64,000 bases of DNA from JARKQH01 sp964631605 (GCA_964631605.1 CAZVYG010000003.1:74560-138559), one strand, 5' to 3'. Positions 43,166 through 52,780 are shown, counted from the stretch's first letter. Notes: generated by a model from the sequence alone, not told the origin. Made by a program: numbers and translations.

Positions 43166-45154
43166 TTAAGAGGCGGAAGCTGCGGGGTTCAAGATACCGA
43201 TGTGGGAGCGAATGGCGGCGATGAGGGCGTCGGGATCGGTTTGATCCAGCCGGCGCAGGACGCATTCCCAGCGGAAGGCGAAGCTGCCGTTGGGGTCATA
43301 GACGGCATGCTTGAACAAGGTGTCAAACGCCCGGCGTCGTTTGCGGTAATCCTCCTGGATGTGAACAAACTTATCCCGGAGGGCGGCCAGGTAGAGGGTG
43401 GCGAAGTCGCGCGGATGCGGGATCTGACGCTCGCGGCTGTTGACGGGCCGCGCGTAGCTGGCGGCCGCGGCTTCGAGCGGCTGGCGGTATTCGGCAAACG
43501 CGCCGGTGTGGTCCGCGACCAGCAACTGGGAAGGGAGTCCGTCGTCGCTCTCGATGAGCACTTCGTCGCCGTCGTCGAAGGGGGTGCGGGCGTTTGCCCC
43601 CAGGGACCGTCCGACGATCAGGCTGGAGGCGGCGGCCGCGCCCAGCAATTCGGCCAGTCGCTCCGCGTAGCCGGGTTTGGCGTACTTTTCCCAGGGCAGT
43701 TTGTCTGTGGCCAGGCCGGGGATGTACTCGCGGTCGAAGTAAGTGGTGCGGATGGTGCAGCCGTGGTAGCGAGTGTTTTTGCCGCGGTAGATTTCGCTCA
43801 GGCGGCGGACCTGGACGCGGCGGACGAGGTTCATGCCGAGTTGGCGGCAGCCGAGGCGGCGGTCCAGGCAATAATCGGTGTATTCGTCGCTCTCCTGGAT
43901 GGCCTGGAGCAGGTCCTTGGTTTCGTCCAAGTGCTCCCAGACGCCCCACTTCTGGAAACGGAGGAAGCGGCGGATGGGCTCGGGCTGGCTGCTGGAGCCG
44001 AATTCGACGAGGTACACGCCCCGCCGCCCCTCCTGCTGGGGGCGCACCAGGGACAACGACTCCGGCACGCAGCCGACGTTGATGTAATGAATATCGCCGT
44101 AGTCGCGGATGAGGTTGAGGATGATGCCTTTGGCGCGCGGATCGCAGAGGTGCTGCAGGTCGGCATCCTCCGGGTGCGCGGCGGCTTCCTCGAAGATGGA
44201 GTCGAAGAGGAATTCGCCCGCCTCGAAGCGGCCACCGGGCAGCCACTCGACCCGCATAAAAAACTCGGGGCTGAGGCTGGCCAGGAGTTGCTCGGCCTGG
44301 GCCTCGTTGCCTTCCAGGAAGAGCGTGGAAAGGATGCGGTCGCACCAGGCCTGGTTGTGGCAATCATCCTTGCGATAGGCCTCGTGGACGGCGGCGCTGA
44401 ACTGGTTCTTGAGACGCTGGTAGGCCTCTCGCAATTGATCGGGCGTGAGTTGGTCGTAGATGACGCCGCCGAATTCGCGGGCGCCGAACCGGCGCAAGTC
44501 GGCGGCGAAAAAGTCCAGCTCGGGCCGGCCGGCGCGATTGCGGCGCAAAGCGTATTCGGCGATCTCCTGGAGATGCGCCGCCAATTCCGGCGCGGGCAGG
44601 GCGCCGAGAGCTTCGAATTCCTGGAAGGTGAGCCAGCGGGTACCGGTCAGGCGATTGTAATAGTAAATGGGACGGCCGTTGATGCGCACCTTGGAACTCA
44701 TCACCAGTCGCTGCTTGGCTTCCTGCGTTTTGGGAACGCCGCTCAGGCGCCAGCATTCGCCCCGGTGCTTGATGGCCTCGCGCACCCTTCGGTCGGCCAC
44801 TTGCAGGAACTTGATTTGGCGTTTGGAGACCAGGCCCTGGAGCCACTCATCGGCGGCAAACGCCAGGTCCATCCGCTCGGGGTCAGGGCGGATCAGCACC
44901 TGGTCCGTCTCGAAAATCAGGTCCACCGACGCCAGGGCCAGTTCCTCCTCCTCGGCGGGGGAAAGCGGTGGGCGCCCCTCGTTTTGGCGTGCGGCGTTGA
45001 GCTGGTCAATAAACGCCATGCGCTGGAGGGCGTGGACGCCGGGCAATTGGGTGCACAGCACCCCGTGGTCCGGGAAGAGCGTGCCGATGCGGACCTTGGG
45101 TGTCCCTTGCGCGTCGGTTTCAAACGGGCGCGGACCTATCAATTTCAGAGTCAT
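43166..45154 (-). CDS. Large conserved-looking protein of unknown function
   Basis: A 662-residue soluble protein without signal peptide or membrane segment. It is rich in Arg, Glu and Leu, with well-formed segments such as RPIYYYNRLTGTRWLTFQEFEALG (about 162-185), KGIILNLIRDYGDIHYINVGCVPESL (about 342-367), VYLVEFGSSSQPEPIRRFLRFQKWGVWEHLDE (about 377-408) and KNTRYHGCTIRTTYFDREYIPGLATDKLPWEKY (about 450-482). Codon use looks like that of its neighbours, so it is a real gene. I do not recognise the family. It lies 107 bases after icd in the same direction and 80 bases before the ThuA-like gene. Confidence 0.82.
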   Translation of the reverse strand: MTLKLIGPRPFETDAQGTPKVRIGTLFPDHGVLCTQLPGVHALQRMAFIDQLNAARQNEGRPPLSPAEEEELALASVDLIFETDQVLIRPDPERMDLAFAADEWLQGLVSKRQIKFLQVADRRVREAIKHRGECWRLSGVPKTQEAKQRLVMSSKVRINGRPIYYYNRLTGTRWLTFQEFEALGALPAPELAAHLQEIAEYALRRNRAGRPELDFFAADLRRFGAREFGGVIYDQLTPDQLREAYQRLKNQFSAAVHEAYRKDDCHNQAWCDRILSTLFLEGNEAQAEQLLASLSPEFFMRVEWLPGGRFEAGEFLFDSIFEEAAAHPEDADLQHLCDPRAKGIILNLIRDYGDIHYINVGCVPESLSLVRPQQEGRRGVYLVEFGSSSQPEPIRRFLRFQKWGVWEHLDETKDLLQAIQESDEYTDYCLDRRLGCRQLGMNLVRRVQVRRLSEIYRGKNTRYHGCTIRTTYFDREYIPGLATDKLPWEKYAKPGYAERLAELLGAAAASSLIVGRSLGANARTPFDDGDEVLIESDDGLPSQLLVADHTGAFAEYRQPLEAAAASYARPVNSRERQIPHPRDFATLYLAALRDKFVHIQEDYRKRRRAFDTLFKHAVYDPNGSFAFRWECVLRRLDQTDPDALIAAIRSHIGILNPAASAS

Positions 45155-45261
45155 AACAAACGCAACCGTCTGCGATTCAAGCGCGCCGGGGCGGTGTGCC
45201 GGCCGTGGCTACGGGCGCGGAGCGCGTGCCGGTTCGGCGGCACGCGCCAACCCACAGCGCA

Positions 45262-46515
45262 TTACATGTGAGCGATGATGTTGTCGCCGAATGCCGAGCA
45301 CTTGATTTCGGTGGCCCCCTCCATGAGGCGGGCGAAATCGTAGGTGACGCGGCGGGAGGCAATTGCCCCCTGGAGACCGCGAATCACGAGGTCAGCGGCC
45401 TCGTTCCAGCCGAGGTAACGGAGCATCATTTCACCACTGAGCACCACGCTGCCGGGATTGACTCTGTCCTGGTTGGCATACTTGGGCGCGGTGCCATGGG
45501 TGGCTTCGAAGATGGCATGGCCGGAAAGGTAGTTGATATTGCCGCCGGGCGCGATGCCGATGCCGCCGACCTGGGCCGCCAGGGCGTCGCTGAGGTAATC
45601 CCCGTTCAGGTTGAGCGTGGCAATGACGTCGAAATCCTCGGGGCGGGTGAGCACCTGCTGCAGCGTAATGTCGGCGATGGCGTCCTTGACCACGATCCCC
45701 TCGGGCAGTTGGCACCAGGGCCCGCCGTCCAGCTCGCGGGCGCCGAACTCGCGTTTGGCAAGCTCGTAGCCCCAATCCCGGAAAGCGCCTTCGGTGAACT
45801 TCATGATATTGCCCTTGTGGACGAGGGTCAGGCTGCGGCGATGGTGGCGGACGGCGTAGGCCAGGGCCGCGCGCACCAAACGCTCGGTGCCGGGGCGGCT
45901 GACGGGTTTGATTCCCACGCCGACCTGGTCGGGCGCGTCGGCGCCGAACCGGATTTTGCGGTAGGCGGCCGGCAATTCGCGTTGGATGAAGTCGAGAATT
46001 TTGCGCGCTTCAGGGCTGCCCGCCTGGTAATCAATGCCGGCATAGATGTCCTCGGTGTTCTCGCGGAAGATCACCATGTTCACCTTCTCCGGGTGTTTGA
46101 CGGGGGAGGGCACGCCTTGAAAGTACTGCACGGGGCGGAGGCAGACGTAAAGGTCGAGCAGTTGGCGCAGCGCCACGTTCAGGGAGCGAATGCCGCCGCC
46201 GACGGGGGTGGTTAACGGCCCCTTGATACCGACCAGATACTCCTTGAAGGCTTCGATGGTGTCGTCCGGCAGCCAGTTGTCGAACTTGTTTTTGGCGGCC
46301 TCGCCGGCGAAGACCTCGAACCAGACGATTTGGCGTTGTCCGCCGTAAGCTTTGCGCACGGCGGCATCGAACACGCGCTGGCTGGCGGCCCAAATGTCCG
46401 GGCCGGTGCCATCGCCACGGATGAAGGGGATGATGGGATTAGGGGGAACCTGAAGGGCGCCGTTGAGGATGGAGATTCGGCCGCCCGCGGGCGGAGTGAT
46501 GTCTTTATAAGCCAT
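45262..46515 (-). CDS. icd: NADP-dependent isocitrate dehydrogenase
   Basis: A 417-residue TCA-cycle enzyme of the E. coli type that oxidises isocitrate to 2-oxoglutarate and CO2. Substrate loop [12 protein letters not shown] (the E. coli phospho-Ser equivalent is present), [37 protein letters not shown], and the NADP-binding [12 protein letters not shown] with downstream Tyr/Arg in [10 protein letters not shown] are all present. ATG 46515 was preferred to an upstream TTG. A 147-base gap separates it from dxs upstream. The NADP preference is inferred from the E. coli-like coenzyme motif. Confidence 0.94.
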   Translation of the reverse strand: MAYKDITPPAGGRISILNGALQVPPNPIIPFIRGDGTGPDIWAASQRVFDAAVRKAYGGQRQIVWFEVFAGEAAKNKFDNWLPDDTIEAFKEYLVGIKGPLTTPVGGGIRSLNVALRQLLDLYVCLRPVQYFQGVPSPVKHPEKVNMVIFRENTEDIYAGIDYQAGSPEARKILDFIQRELPAAYRKIRFGADAPDQVGVGIKPVSRPGTERLVRAALAYAVRHHRRSLTLVHKGNIMKFTEGAFRDWGYELAKREFGARELDGGPWCQLPEGIVVKDAIADITLQQVLTRPEDFDVIATLNLNGDYLSDALAAQVGGIGIAPGGNINYLSGHAIFEATHGTAPKYANQDRVNPGSVVLSGEMMLRYLGWNEAADLVIRGLQGAIASRRVTYDFARLMEGATEIKCSAFGDNIIAHM

Positions 46516-46662
46516 GATCAATACTCTATTAACGTTGGTTGTGGAGGTTCGGGGCCTGGATGGGCGAAATCAAGCAAAACCGCCGGCGCGAAGCGGCACC
46601 TGGCAAACTCGCGGACTTTCCACGCCTGGCCGCCAACTGGCAGGGTGCGACGAAACGCTGGC

Positions 46663-48651
46663 TCAGGCAGCCACGAAATCATTGCGCTGCGCCACGGTCT
46701 TGGCGGCGCCGAACTCGGCTTTGACCCGGGCGACGGCGGCCTCGGCGGTGACCCCGTATTTGTTGCGGAGGTCTTCGACGCTGGTGGCGTGTTCGATGAA
46801 CTGGTCCGGCCAGCCGATTTGGATGACCGGCGTGGTGATGCGCTTTTCATTGAACAGTTCGAGCACCGCGCTGCCGAATCCGCCCATGAGCACGTGATCT
46901 TCGAACGTGACGACGACCTCGGCGGCGCGGCCGAAGAACTCGAAGACGCCGGCGTCGAGGGGTTTGACAAAGCGCGGATTAATCAGGGCGACGTCGTAGC
47001 CTTCCGCGAGGAGTTGGTCGGCGGCCTGGCGGCCGAGGGCCATCATGTTGCCCAGGGGGAACAAGGCCACCTTGTGTCCGCCGTGGTTGGCAAAGCTGCG
47101 CAGGATTTCGGCCTTGCCGATTTCGATCAGGCGGGGCTGGTCCTTGATGGGAACGCCGACGGCCGGGCCGCGCGGATACCGGATGAATGTCGGATGCGGT
47201 TCGTGAGTTCCGGTAAACATCATGTCCACCAGTTCATCCTCGTCCTTGGGAGCCATCAGGATGCAGTTGGGGACGTGGCGGAGGTAGGCGATGTCGAACA
47301 ACCCATGATGAGTCGGGCCGTCCTGGGCGGAAAGCCCGGCGCGGTCCATGCAGAACATCACCGGCAAATCCTGCAGCGCGGCGTCATGGACCACACAGTC
47401 ATAGGCCCGCTGGAGGAAGGTGGAGTAGATGGCGCAGACGGGGTGGAAGCCCATGGTGGCCAGGCCGCACGCAAAGAGCACCGCGTGTTCCTCGGCGATG
47501 CCGACATCGTAATAGCGGTCGGGCATGGCGGTTTCGAGGAACTTGAGGCTGGTGCCGCTGGGCATGGCGGCGGTGATGCCGACCAGGGTGGAATCCTTCT
47601 GGCACAGCCGCACCATCGCCTTGCCGAAAACGTCCTGCCAGTTGGGCGGGGTGCCGGCCTTCACCGGGGGCGTGGCGCCGGTGGCCACGTCGTAGGGACC
47701 CAGGCCGTGGAACTTCTCCGGGTTTTGCTGGGCGGCCTGGAAGCCTTTGCCTTTCTTGGTGAGAATGTGAATGACGATCGGGTGGTCGCAGGTTTTGGCG
47801 AATTCGAGCGTTTGAATCAATAGCGGCAGGTCGTGGCCGTCAATCGGCCCGAGGTAGCGGAGGCCCATTTCCTCGAAAATCAGGCTGCTGCCATAGCCGC
47901 CCCTGCCCTCGGCGCCCTGGGTGACATTCGGGGTGAGGCCGACTTCGGCCAGCGCGCCTTTGAAACCTTCCTCGGCTTTGTGCGCGAGTTTGAGGGCCAC
48001 TTCGCCCTTGGGCAGCCGGCGCAGAAACCGCTCGAAGTCGCGCGCGAGCTTGTTGTATGAGGGGTGGGTGATGAGCTTGTTCAGATAGGCGGAGATCGCC
48101 CCGACATTCTTGGCGATGCTCCACTCATTGTCGTTGAGGATGCCAATGAACCGGTTGGTGGTATGCGCGATGTTGTTCAGCGCCTCGAACGAAATGCCAT
48201 TGGTCAGGGCGGCGTCCCCGAAGATGGCCACCACGTGCTCGTCCCCGCCCCGGCGGTCGCGTCCGGCGCAAATGCCCAGCGCGGCGGACAGCGCGGTGCC
48301 GGCGTGCGCCGCGCCGTAACAATCGTGTTCACTCTCGGAGCGCAACGCGAAACCGCTGATGCCGCCGGTGGTGCGCAGAGTGTGGAAACGGTTCTTCCGC
48401 CCCGTGAGAATCTTATGAACGTACGCCTGGTGGCTGACGTCCCACACAAACTTGTCCTTGGGAGTGTTAAAGACGTAATGCAACGCCAGGGTTAGTTCCA
48501 CCACCCCGAGATTGGGCCCCAAGTGGCCGCCGTTTCGGGACAGAACGGTGATGAGTTCCTGGCGGATTTCCTCCGCCAGAATCTGCAATTGGTTCACGGT
48601 CAGCTTCTTGACGTGAACCGGACTATCCACCATCTCAAGATATTGGCTCAT
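46663..48651 (-). CDS. dxs: 1-deoxy-D-xylulose-5-phosphate synthase
   Basis: A 662-residue thiamine diphosphate transketolase-like enzyme, first step of the MEP isoprenoid pathway (pyruvate plus glyceraldehyde 3-phosphate to DXP). It has FVWDVSHQAYVHKILTGR (about 66-83), the ThDP motif starting GDAALTNG and ending LNDNEWSIAKN, YLGPIDGHDLPLL, MPSGTSLK, HHGLFDIAYLRHVPN and TFEDHVLMGGFGSAV. Full length for the family. Seven bases separate it from xseB upstream, so they share a transcript. Confidence 0.95.
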   Translation of the reverse strand: MSQYLEMVDSPVHVKKLTVNQLQILAEEIRQELITVLSRNGGHLGPNLGVVELTLALHYVFNTPKDKFVWDVSHQAYVHKILTGRKNRFHTLRTTGGISGFALRSESEHDCYGAAHAGTALSAALGICAGRDRRGGDEHVVAIFGDAALTNGISFEALNNIAHTTNRFIGILNDNEWSIAKNVGAISAYLNKLITHPSYNKLARDFERFLRRLPKGEVALKLAHKAEEGFKGALAEVGLTPNVTQGAEGRGGYGSSLIFEEMGLRYLGPIDGHDLPLLIQTLEFAKTCDHPIVIHILTKKGKGFQAAQQNPEKFHGLGPYDVATGATPPVKAGTPPNWQDVFGKAMVRLCQKDSTLVGITAAMPSGTSLKFLETAMPDRYYDVGIAEEHAVLFACGLATMGFHPVCAIYSTFLQRAYDCVVHDAALQDLPVMFCMDRAGLSAQDGPTHHGLFDIAYLRHVPNCILMAPKDEDELVDMMFTGTHEPHPTFIRYPRGPAVGVPIKDQPRLIEIGKAEILRSFANHGGHKVALFPLGNMMALGRQAADQLLAEGYDVALINPRFVKPLDAGVFEFFGRAAEVVVTFEDHVLMGGFGSAVLELFNEKRITTPVIQIGWPDQFIEHATSVEDLRNKYGVTAEAAVARVKAEFGAAKTVAQRNDFVAA

Positions 48652-48658
48652 GGGATAC

Positions 48659-48943
48659 TTAGGTTGCTTCGGGCGGTTCCACCGCCAGGGGCTGGAGCTT
48701 CAGCTCGCCGGTGGCATCACGTTCCAAGGTCTGGATTCGAGTCTCCGCCTGGGCCAGCTTTTCCTGGCAGACCCGGGCCAGTTTCATGCCTTCCTCGTAC
48801 CGGGCGATGAGCGTCTCGAGAGGCAAATCCTGCGATTCCATCGCTTCGACGATGGTCTCGAGTTTCTTCAAGGCTTCTTCGAATGGCAAATTCCCCGCCT
48901 TGGCGGGAGAATTTTGCCCCGCGTTTTTGGGTGCGTTAGGCAC
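48659..48943 (-). CDS. xseB: Exodeoxyribonuclease VII small subunit
   Basis: A small helical protein with the XseB signature: LPFEEALKKLETIVEAMESQDLPLETLIARYEEGMKLARVCQEKLAQAETRI. With the large subunit XseA (not in the window) it degrades single-stranded DNA. The start is uncertain: no ATG lies at the right place; GTG at 48943 gives 94 residues, near the usual 80, while a TTG at 48991 would add 16 unlike the family. It directly precedes dxs, a gene order known from other bacteria, but ispA, often between them, is absent. Confidence 0.85.
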   Translation of the reverse strand: MPNAPKNAGQNSPAKAGNLPFEEALKKLETIVEAMESQDLPLETLIARYEEGMKLARVCQEKLAQAETRIQTLERDATGELKLQPLAVEPPEAT

Positions 48944-49082
48944 AAGTCGAAAACTATGAGAAAATGTCGGACGCGTCCAGCGCGGAGTCAAGGGGGCGGA
49001 ATCAAGGGTGCTGCAGACGGTGCGGGGGGGTGCCCCGGGTCGGGTGTGAACTGGATAATGATAAAAAAAATGGAGAAAGGGG

Positions 49083-49132
49083 TTGACAAATTGGATTACA
49101 ACTGTAATCTAGGCATGATTACAGTTGTAATC
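49083..49132 (+). promoter_or_regulatory. Promoter and BlaI/MecI-type operator of the blaI-M56 unit
   Basis: A TTGACA -35 box lies at 49083-49088. It is followed by two 16-base elements, GATTACAACTGTAATC (49094-49109) and GATTACAGTTGTAATC (49117-49132), which are exact reverse complements of each other with a 7-base spacer. Each half is also nearly self-complementary and carries the TACA-TGTA core of BlaI/MecI operators. The elements cover the likely -10 region (TAATCT, 49105-49110) and end 14 bases before the blaI ATG, so binding would block transcription. The likely regulator is the BlaI-like product itself. Confidence 0.85.
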
Positions 49133-49146
49133 CGTAACGCCAAAAC

Positions 49147-49524
49147 ATGAAACGAGCGCCGAAAATATCCGAAACTGAGTGGCGGATTATGAAAGTCATC
49201 TGGGCTCAGGCCCCCTGTGCGGCTGAGGACATCATCCGGGTCCTCAGCCGTGGCGGGGCGGATTGGCATCCCAAAACCATCAAGACTTTCCTGAACCGCC
49301 TGGTGAGCAAGAAGGTGCTGGGCTATTCCAAGGTCGGCCGGGCGTACCTTTATCGTCCCCTCTTTACCGAGCAGGAATGTGTGGATGCCGCCAGCGAGAG
49401 CTTTCTGGATCGAGTGTTCGGCGGATCACTCAAACCGATGCTGGCGCATTTTGTCGAGCGCAGGAAGTTGTCCACGAAGGAAATCGCCGAGTTGAAAAGA
49501 ATCCTGGAGGAGGGGGGGCAATGA
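49147..49524 (+). CDS. BlaI/MecI/CopY-family repressor
   Basis: A 125-residue winged-helix repressor of the penicillinase-repressor family: ISETEWRIMKVIWAQAPCAAEDIIRVLSRGGADWHPKTIKTFLNRLVSKKVLGYSKVGRAYLYRPL (7-72), then a helical dimerisation tail. The helix around KTIKTFLNRL is the DNA-reading helix. It should bind the paired operator just upstream and repress its own unit until cleaved or released. The next gene, which overlaps by 4 bases (ATGA), encodes a membrane M56 peptidase, the usual partner that triggers cleavage. Confidence 0.94.
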   Translation: MKRAPKISETEWRIMKVIWAQAPCAAEDIIRVLSRGGADWHPKTIKTFLNRLVSKKVLGYSKVGRAYLYRPLFTEQECVDAASESFLDRVFGGSLKPMLAHFVERRKLSTKEIAELKRILEEGGQ

Positions 49525-51266
49525 GCATCGAGGTACCGCTGTTTTCGGCGCCGGCGCTGGTGGGCTGGCTTTGGAAGGCGACGTGGCAGGCGTCCATTAT
49601 CATCGGGGTGGTGTTGGCATTGCAGTGGGCGCTTCGCAAGCGGCTGGCACCGTGCTGGCGGCATGCGCTTTGGCTGGTGGTGGTGATCCGCCTGATGCTG
49701 CCCTGGTCGCCCGGGAGCGAAGTGAGTCTGTTCAACCTCTTCGCGGCCCTGAGCGAGGGACCGGCATTGGCGTCTGCGGAGGAGGCTGCGGCTGCGGGGG
49801 AAGGGGCCACCAGCGGGGAGGAGGAGGGGGAGGCGGGGCGGGTTCAACCGTTGGCTGCTTCGGCGTGGCAGTCAGCGGCCCGAGGGGTCCTCTGGGGCTG
49901 GTTGGGGGGCGTGATCACGCTGGGCGGGTACCTGGTTTTCTCGAACTGGCGGCTGGCGTGCCATGTTCGGCGCCAGCGTCCGGTCACCGACACGCGCGTG
50001 TTGGAGGTGCTGGAGGACTGCAAGCAGGAGATGGGTGTCAGCATTCCGTTGACGCTGGTCGAGACGCCGGCCGCGGGGAGCCCGGCGCTGCTGGGCTTTG
50101 TGCGGCCGCGTTTGCTGCTGCCCATCGGTGTGCTGCAGAATTTCTCTTTATCTGAATTGCGGTTTCTTTTTCTACACGAGCTGGGGCATCTCCGGCGGGG
50201 AGACATCGCATGGAACTGGCTGGCGACCCTTCCCCTGCTGGTGCACTGGTTTAATCCCCTGGTGTGGTACGCCTGCCACCGAATGCGCGTGGATGGCGAA
50301 CTGGCTTGCGACGCTTTGGCGCTTTCGCGCATGCCGGGCGGCGAGACCCAATCGTATGGGAGGACGCTGATCAAATTGCTGGAATGCTTTGCCCGCCCGG
50401 CGGTGGGGCCGGGACTGGCGGGAATACTCGAAAACCAAAATCAAATGAAAGAGAGGATTAACATGATTGCCAAATACAAAACAACCCGGAGCTGGCCCCT
50501 GCTAGGGGCGGCGCTGCTCGGCATTCTGGCGGTGGTCACCCTGACGGATGCCCAAACGCCCTCCGCGGCGGGCCGGGGCGGGGCCTCGCCCGGGGACAGC
50601 CAGGGGCCGCCGCGGATTATCGCCACTTCGCCGGCGGTTGGAGCCACCGACGTTGATCCGGCGTTGAGTGAAATCAGTGTGACCTTTGACCGGGACATGG
50701 CGGGTGGGTTCTCGTGGACGGGAGGGGGTCCGGAATACCCCCCAATTCCGGAGGGCAAGAAGCCCCAATGGAAGGACAAACGAACGTGCGCGCTGCCGGT
50801 CAAGCTTGAGCGGGGACGTTTTTATCGGGTGGGCATCAACTCGACGAGCTATCAAAACTTCAAGAGCGCCGCCGGCGTGCCCGCGCAGCCCGCGGCGATT
50901 TACTTCACCACGCAGGGCGCCAGCGATGAGCTAAAAGCCAGGGCATCCAAGCCCCAGATCGTGACCATCACCCCCAGGAACAACGCGCAGGATGTGGATC
51001 CCGGCCTGACTGAAATCCGGGTCACCTTCAACGTGCCGATGGGCGGCGGGTTCTCCTGGACGGGCGGTGGGCCGGATTTTCCAAAAATCCCCGAGGGTAA
51101 GAAGCCTTATTGGTCCGAGGACCGCAAAACCTGCGCGCTGCCGGTCAAGCTTGAGGCGGGGCACACGTACCGGCTCGGGCTGAACAGTCCCTCGCACAAG
51201 AATTTCCAAAGCGCCGGCGGGGTTCCTCTTGATCCGGTGAGTTACAGTTTCACCACACGGAAGTAG
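49521..51266 (+). CDS. BlaR1-like M56 metallopeptidase with two C-terminal Big_5-type domains
   Basis: A 581-residue membrane protein. TM segments lie near 12-37, 46-62, 122-140, 230-250 and 324-343. The zinc motif HELGH is at 219-223, with the third ligand probably in DGELACD (E260). As in BlaR1, the peptidase faces the cytoplasm and could cut the BlaI-like repressor. In place of the penicillin-binding sensor of BlaR1, the outside part has two tandem Ig-like repeats (about 364-465 and 478-580), each with VGATDVDP/NAQDVDPG, ISVTF/IRVTF, an identical GGFSWTGGGP and CALPVKLE. These resemble SbsA Ig-like (Big_5) domains. The signal sensed is unknown. The start overlaps the blaI stop. Confidence 0.9.
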   Translation: MSIEVPLFSAPALVGWLWKATWQASIIIGVVLALQWALRKRLAPCWRHALWLVVVIRLMLPWSPGSEVSLFNLFAALSEGPALASAEEAAAAGEGATSGEEEGEAGRVQPLAASAWQSAARGVLWGWLGGVITLGGYLVFSNWRLACHVRRQRPVTDTRVLEVLEDCKQEMGVSIPLTLVETPAAGSPALLGFVRPRLLLPIGVLQNFSLSELRFLFLHELGHLRRGDIAWNWLATLPLLVHWFNPLVWYACHRMRVDGELACDALALSRMPGGETQSYGRTLIKLLECFARPAVGPGLAGILENQNQMKERINMIAKYKTTRSWPLLGAALLGILAVVTLTDAQTPSAAGRGGASPGDSQGPPRIIATSPAVGATDVDPALSEISVTFDRDMAGGFSWTGGGPEYPPIPEGKKPQWKDKRTCALPVKLERGRFYRVGINSTSYQNFKSAAGVPAQPAAIYFTTQGASDELKARASKPQIVTITPRNNAQDVDPGLTEIRVTFNVPMGGGFSWTGGGPDFPKIPEGKKPYWSEDRKTCALPVKLEAGHTYRLGLNSPSHKNFQSAGGVPLDPVSYSFTTRK

Positions 51267-51373
51267 CGCCCCTTGCACCCCGTGGCGGCAATGGCACCCG
51301 GTGCGCCACGCGCCGGGGCTGGGCGGGGCAAAGCGCAGTTCCCGGGACATCCTTTCAAGCCGCAGCGAGTGGT

Positions 51374-52780
51374 TTAAGCCGGGCTGCCAATTTCGATGGA
51401 TTGCTCGAGGTCCGGCAGCAGCGCCTGGATGCCGTGCCGCTGCTGGATCAGATCGGCCAGTGTTTGGCGCGGAACAGCTTCACCGTGGGTGAGGATGAGG
51501 CGGGGCTTGCGTTTTGCGAGCGGGGCGAACCAGTTCAGCAAATCTTTCTGGCCGGCGTGGGCGCTGAAACCGCCCAGCGTGTGCACCTTCGCCCGAACCG
51601 CGATCTTCTCTCCGAAGAGCTTCACCTGGTCCACGCCTTCAATCAGCAGGCGCCCCAGCGACCCGCTGGCCTGATAGCCGACGATGACCACATGGGTGTG
51701 GGGCTTCCAAAGATGCTGCTTGAAATGATGCAGGATTCGGCCGCCGGTGCACATGCCGGCCCCGGCCATGATCAGGCAAGGGCCCTGGAGATCATTGATC
51801 CTTTTTGAGTCCTCGGCTGTAACCGAAGCTTGGAGCGTGGTCAGGTCCTGCGCAAGGGAGCCCTCGCGGGCAAATCTGGTCATGTCCTCGTCCCAGAGCT
51901 CCTGGTGATGGCGGTAAATGTTCCAGGCCTCGATGGCCATGGGGCTGTCCAGGAACACGGGGAAGGGCTTGATTTTTCCTTCGCGGAACGCCCAGGCCAG
52001 CAGCAGCGTCAGGACCTGCGCCCGGCCCACCGCAAAAGTCGGCACCAGGATTTTGCCTCCCTCGGCCAGGGCGGTTCTGACGATTTCCAGGAATTCTTCG
52101 ACCGTCTCGCCAAAGGGGCGGTGGTCGTGGTCGCCGTACGTGGACTCGAGCACAACCACCTCGCCGTCATCGAAGGGTTCGTAATCCTTGAGGATGGGCG
52201 CGCCGCGCGGGCCGAGGTCGCCCGAGAACACCAGCTTGTGCTCACGGCCATCCTCGCGGACGCGCAACTGGATGCTGGCTGAACCCAGCATGTGGCCGGC
52301 TTCGACAAACGTGGCCTTGACGCCGGGGGCCACCTCCACCGGTTCGTGATAGGGAACGGGATGGAAGAACTGGAGGGTGCGTTCGACTTGTCCGGCGGTG
52401 TAGAGCGGCTCGAGCGGCGGTTCGCCGGCGCGTTGGCGTTTGCGGTTGAGGCGTTCGGTATCCTGGGCCTGAATTTTGGCCGAGTCGCGCAGGATCAGGC
52501 CGGTCATCTCGATGGTGGCGGGGGTGGCGTAAATGCGACCGGCAAATCCCGCCCGGGCCAGGAGGGGCAGGCGCCCCGTGTGGTCCAGGTGTCCATGGGT
52601 TACCAAAGCCGCGTGCAATTGGCGGCAAAGGCCGGTGTCCGGCGCGCGGTTGAGGGCGTCAGCCTTTTTGCCGCCCTGGAACAGGCCGCAATCCACCAAC
52701 ACCTTGGCCTGACTCGTTTCCAGAATATACGCGGAGCCGGTGACTTCGCCGCCCGCCGCCCCGTGCGGAGTGATTTTCAT
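51374..52780 (-). CDS. Metallo-beta-lactamase/beta-CASP nuclease-like protein
   Basis: A 468-residue protein of the CPSF73/RNase-like group. Metallo-beta-lactamase motifs: THGHLDHTG near 61-69, EAGHMLGSAS near 160 and FSGDLGPRG near 187. The beta-CASP part has ILVPTFAVGRAQ, GPCLIMAGAGMCTGGRILHHFKQHLW, VVIVGYQASGSLGR and the C-terminal HTLGGFSAHAGQKDLLNWF with LTHGEAVP. This matches bacterial mRNA 3'-end-processing-like exonucleases often annotated as RNA-metabolising MBL proteins. RNA as substrate is inference from family. It converges with the M56 gene with 107 bases between. Confidence 0.92.
   Translation of the reverse strand: MKITPHGAAGGEVTGSAYILETSQAKVLVDCGLFQGGKKADALNRAPDTGLCRQLHAALVTHGHLDHTGRLPLLARAGFAGRIYATPATIEMTGLILRDSAKIQAQDTERLNRKRQRAGEPPLEPLYTAGQVERTLQFFHPVPYHEPVEVAPGVKATFVEAGHMLGSASIQLRVREDGREHKLVFSGDLGPRGAPILKDYEPFDDGEVVVLESTYGDHDHRPFGETVEEFLEIVRTALAEGGKILVPTFAVGRAQVLTLLLAWAFREGKIKPFPVFLDSPMAIEAWNIYRHHQELWDEDMTRFAREGSLAQDLTTLQASVTAEDSKRINDLQGPCLIMAGAGMCTGGRILHHFKQHLWKPHTHVVIVGYQASGSLGRLLIEGVDQVKLFGEKIAVRAKVHTLGGFSAHAGQKDLLNWFAPLAKRKPRLILTHGEAVPRQTLADLIQQRHGIQALLPDLEQSIEIGSPA

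Noticed and set aside
43166..45154. HipA-like or other kinase assignment for the 662-residue protein
   Set aside because: A few segments are loosely reminiscent, but no ATP-binding or catalytic loop motif could be found.
51267..51373. Bidirectional terminator between the M56 and beta-CASP genes
   Set aside because: The region is G+C-rich with some short complementary runs, but no clear hairpin followed by a T run on either strand.
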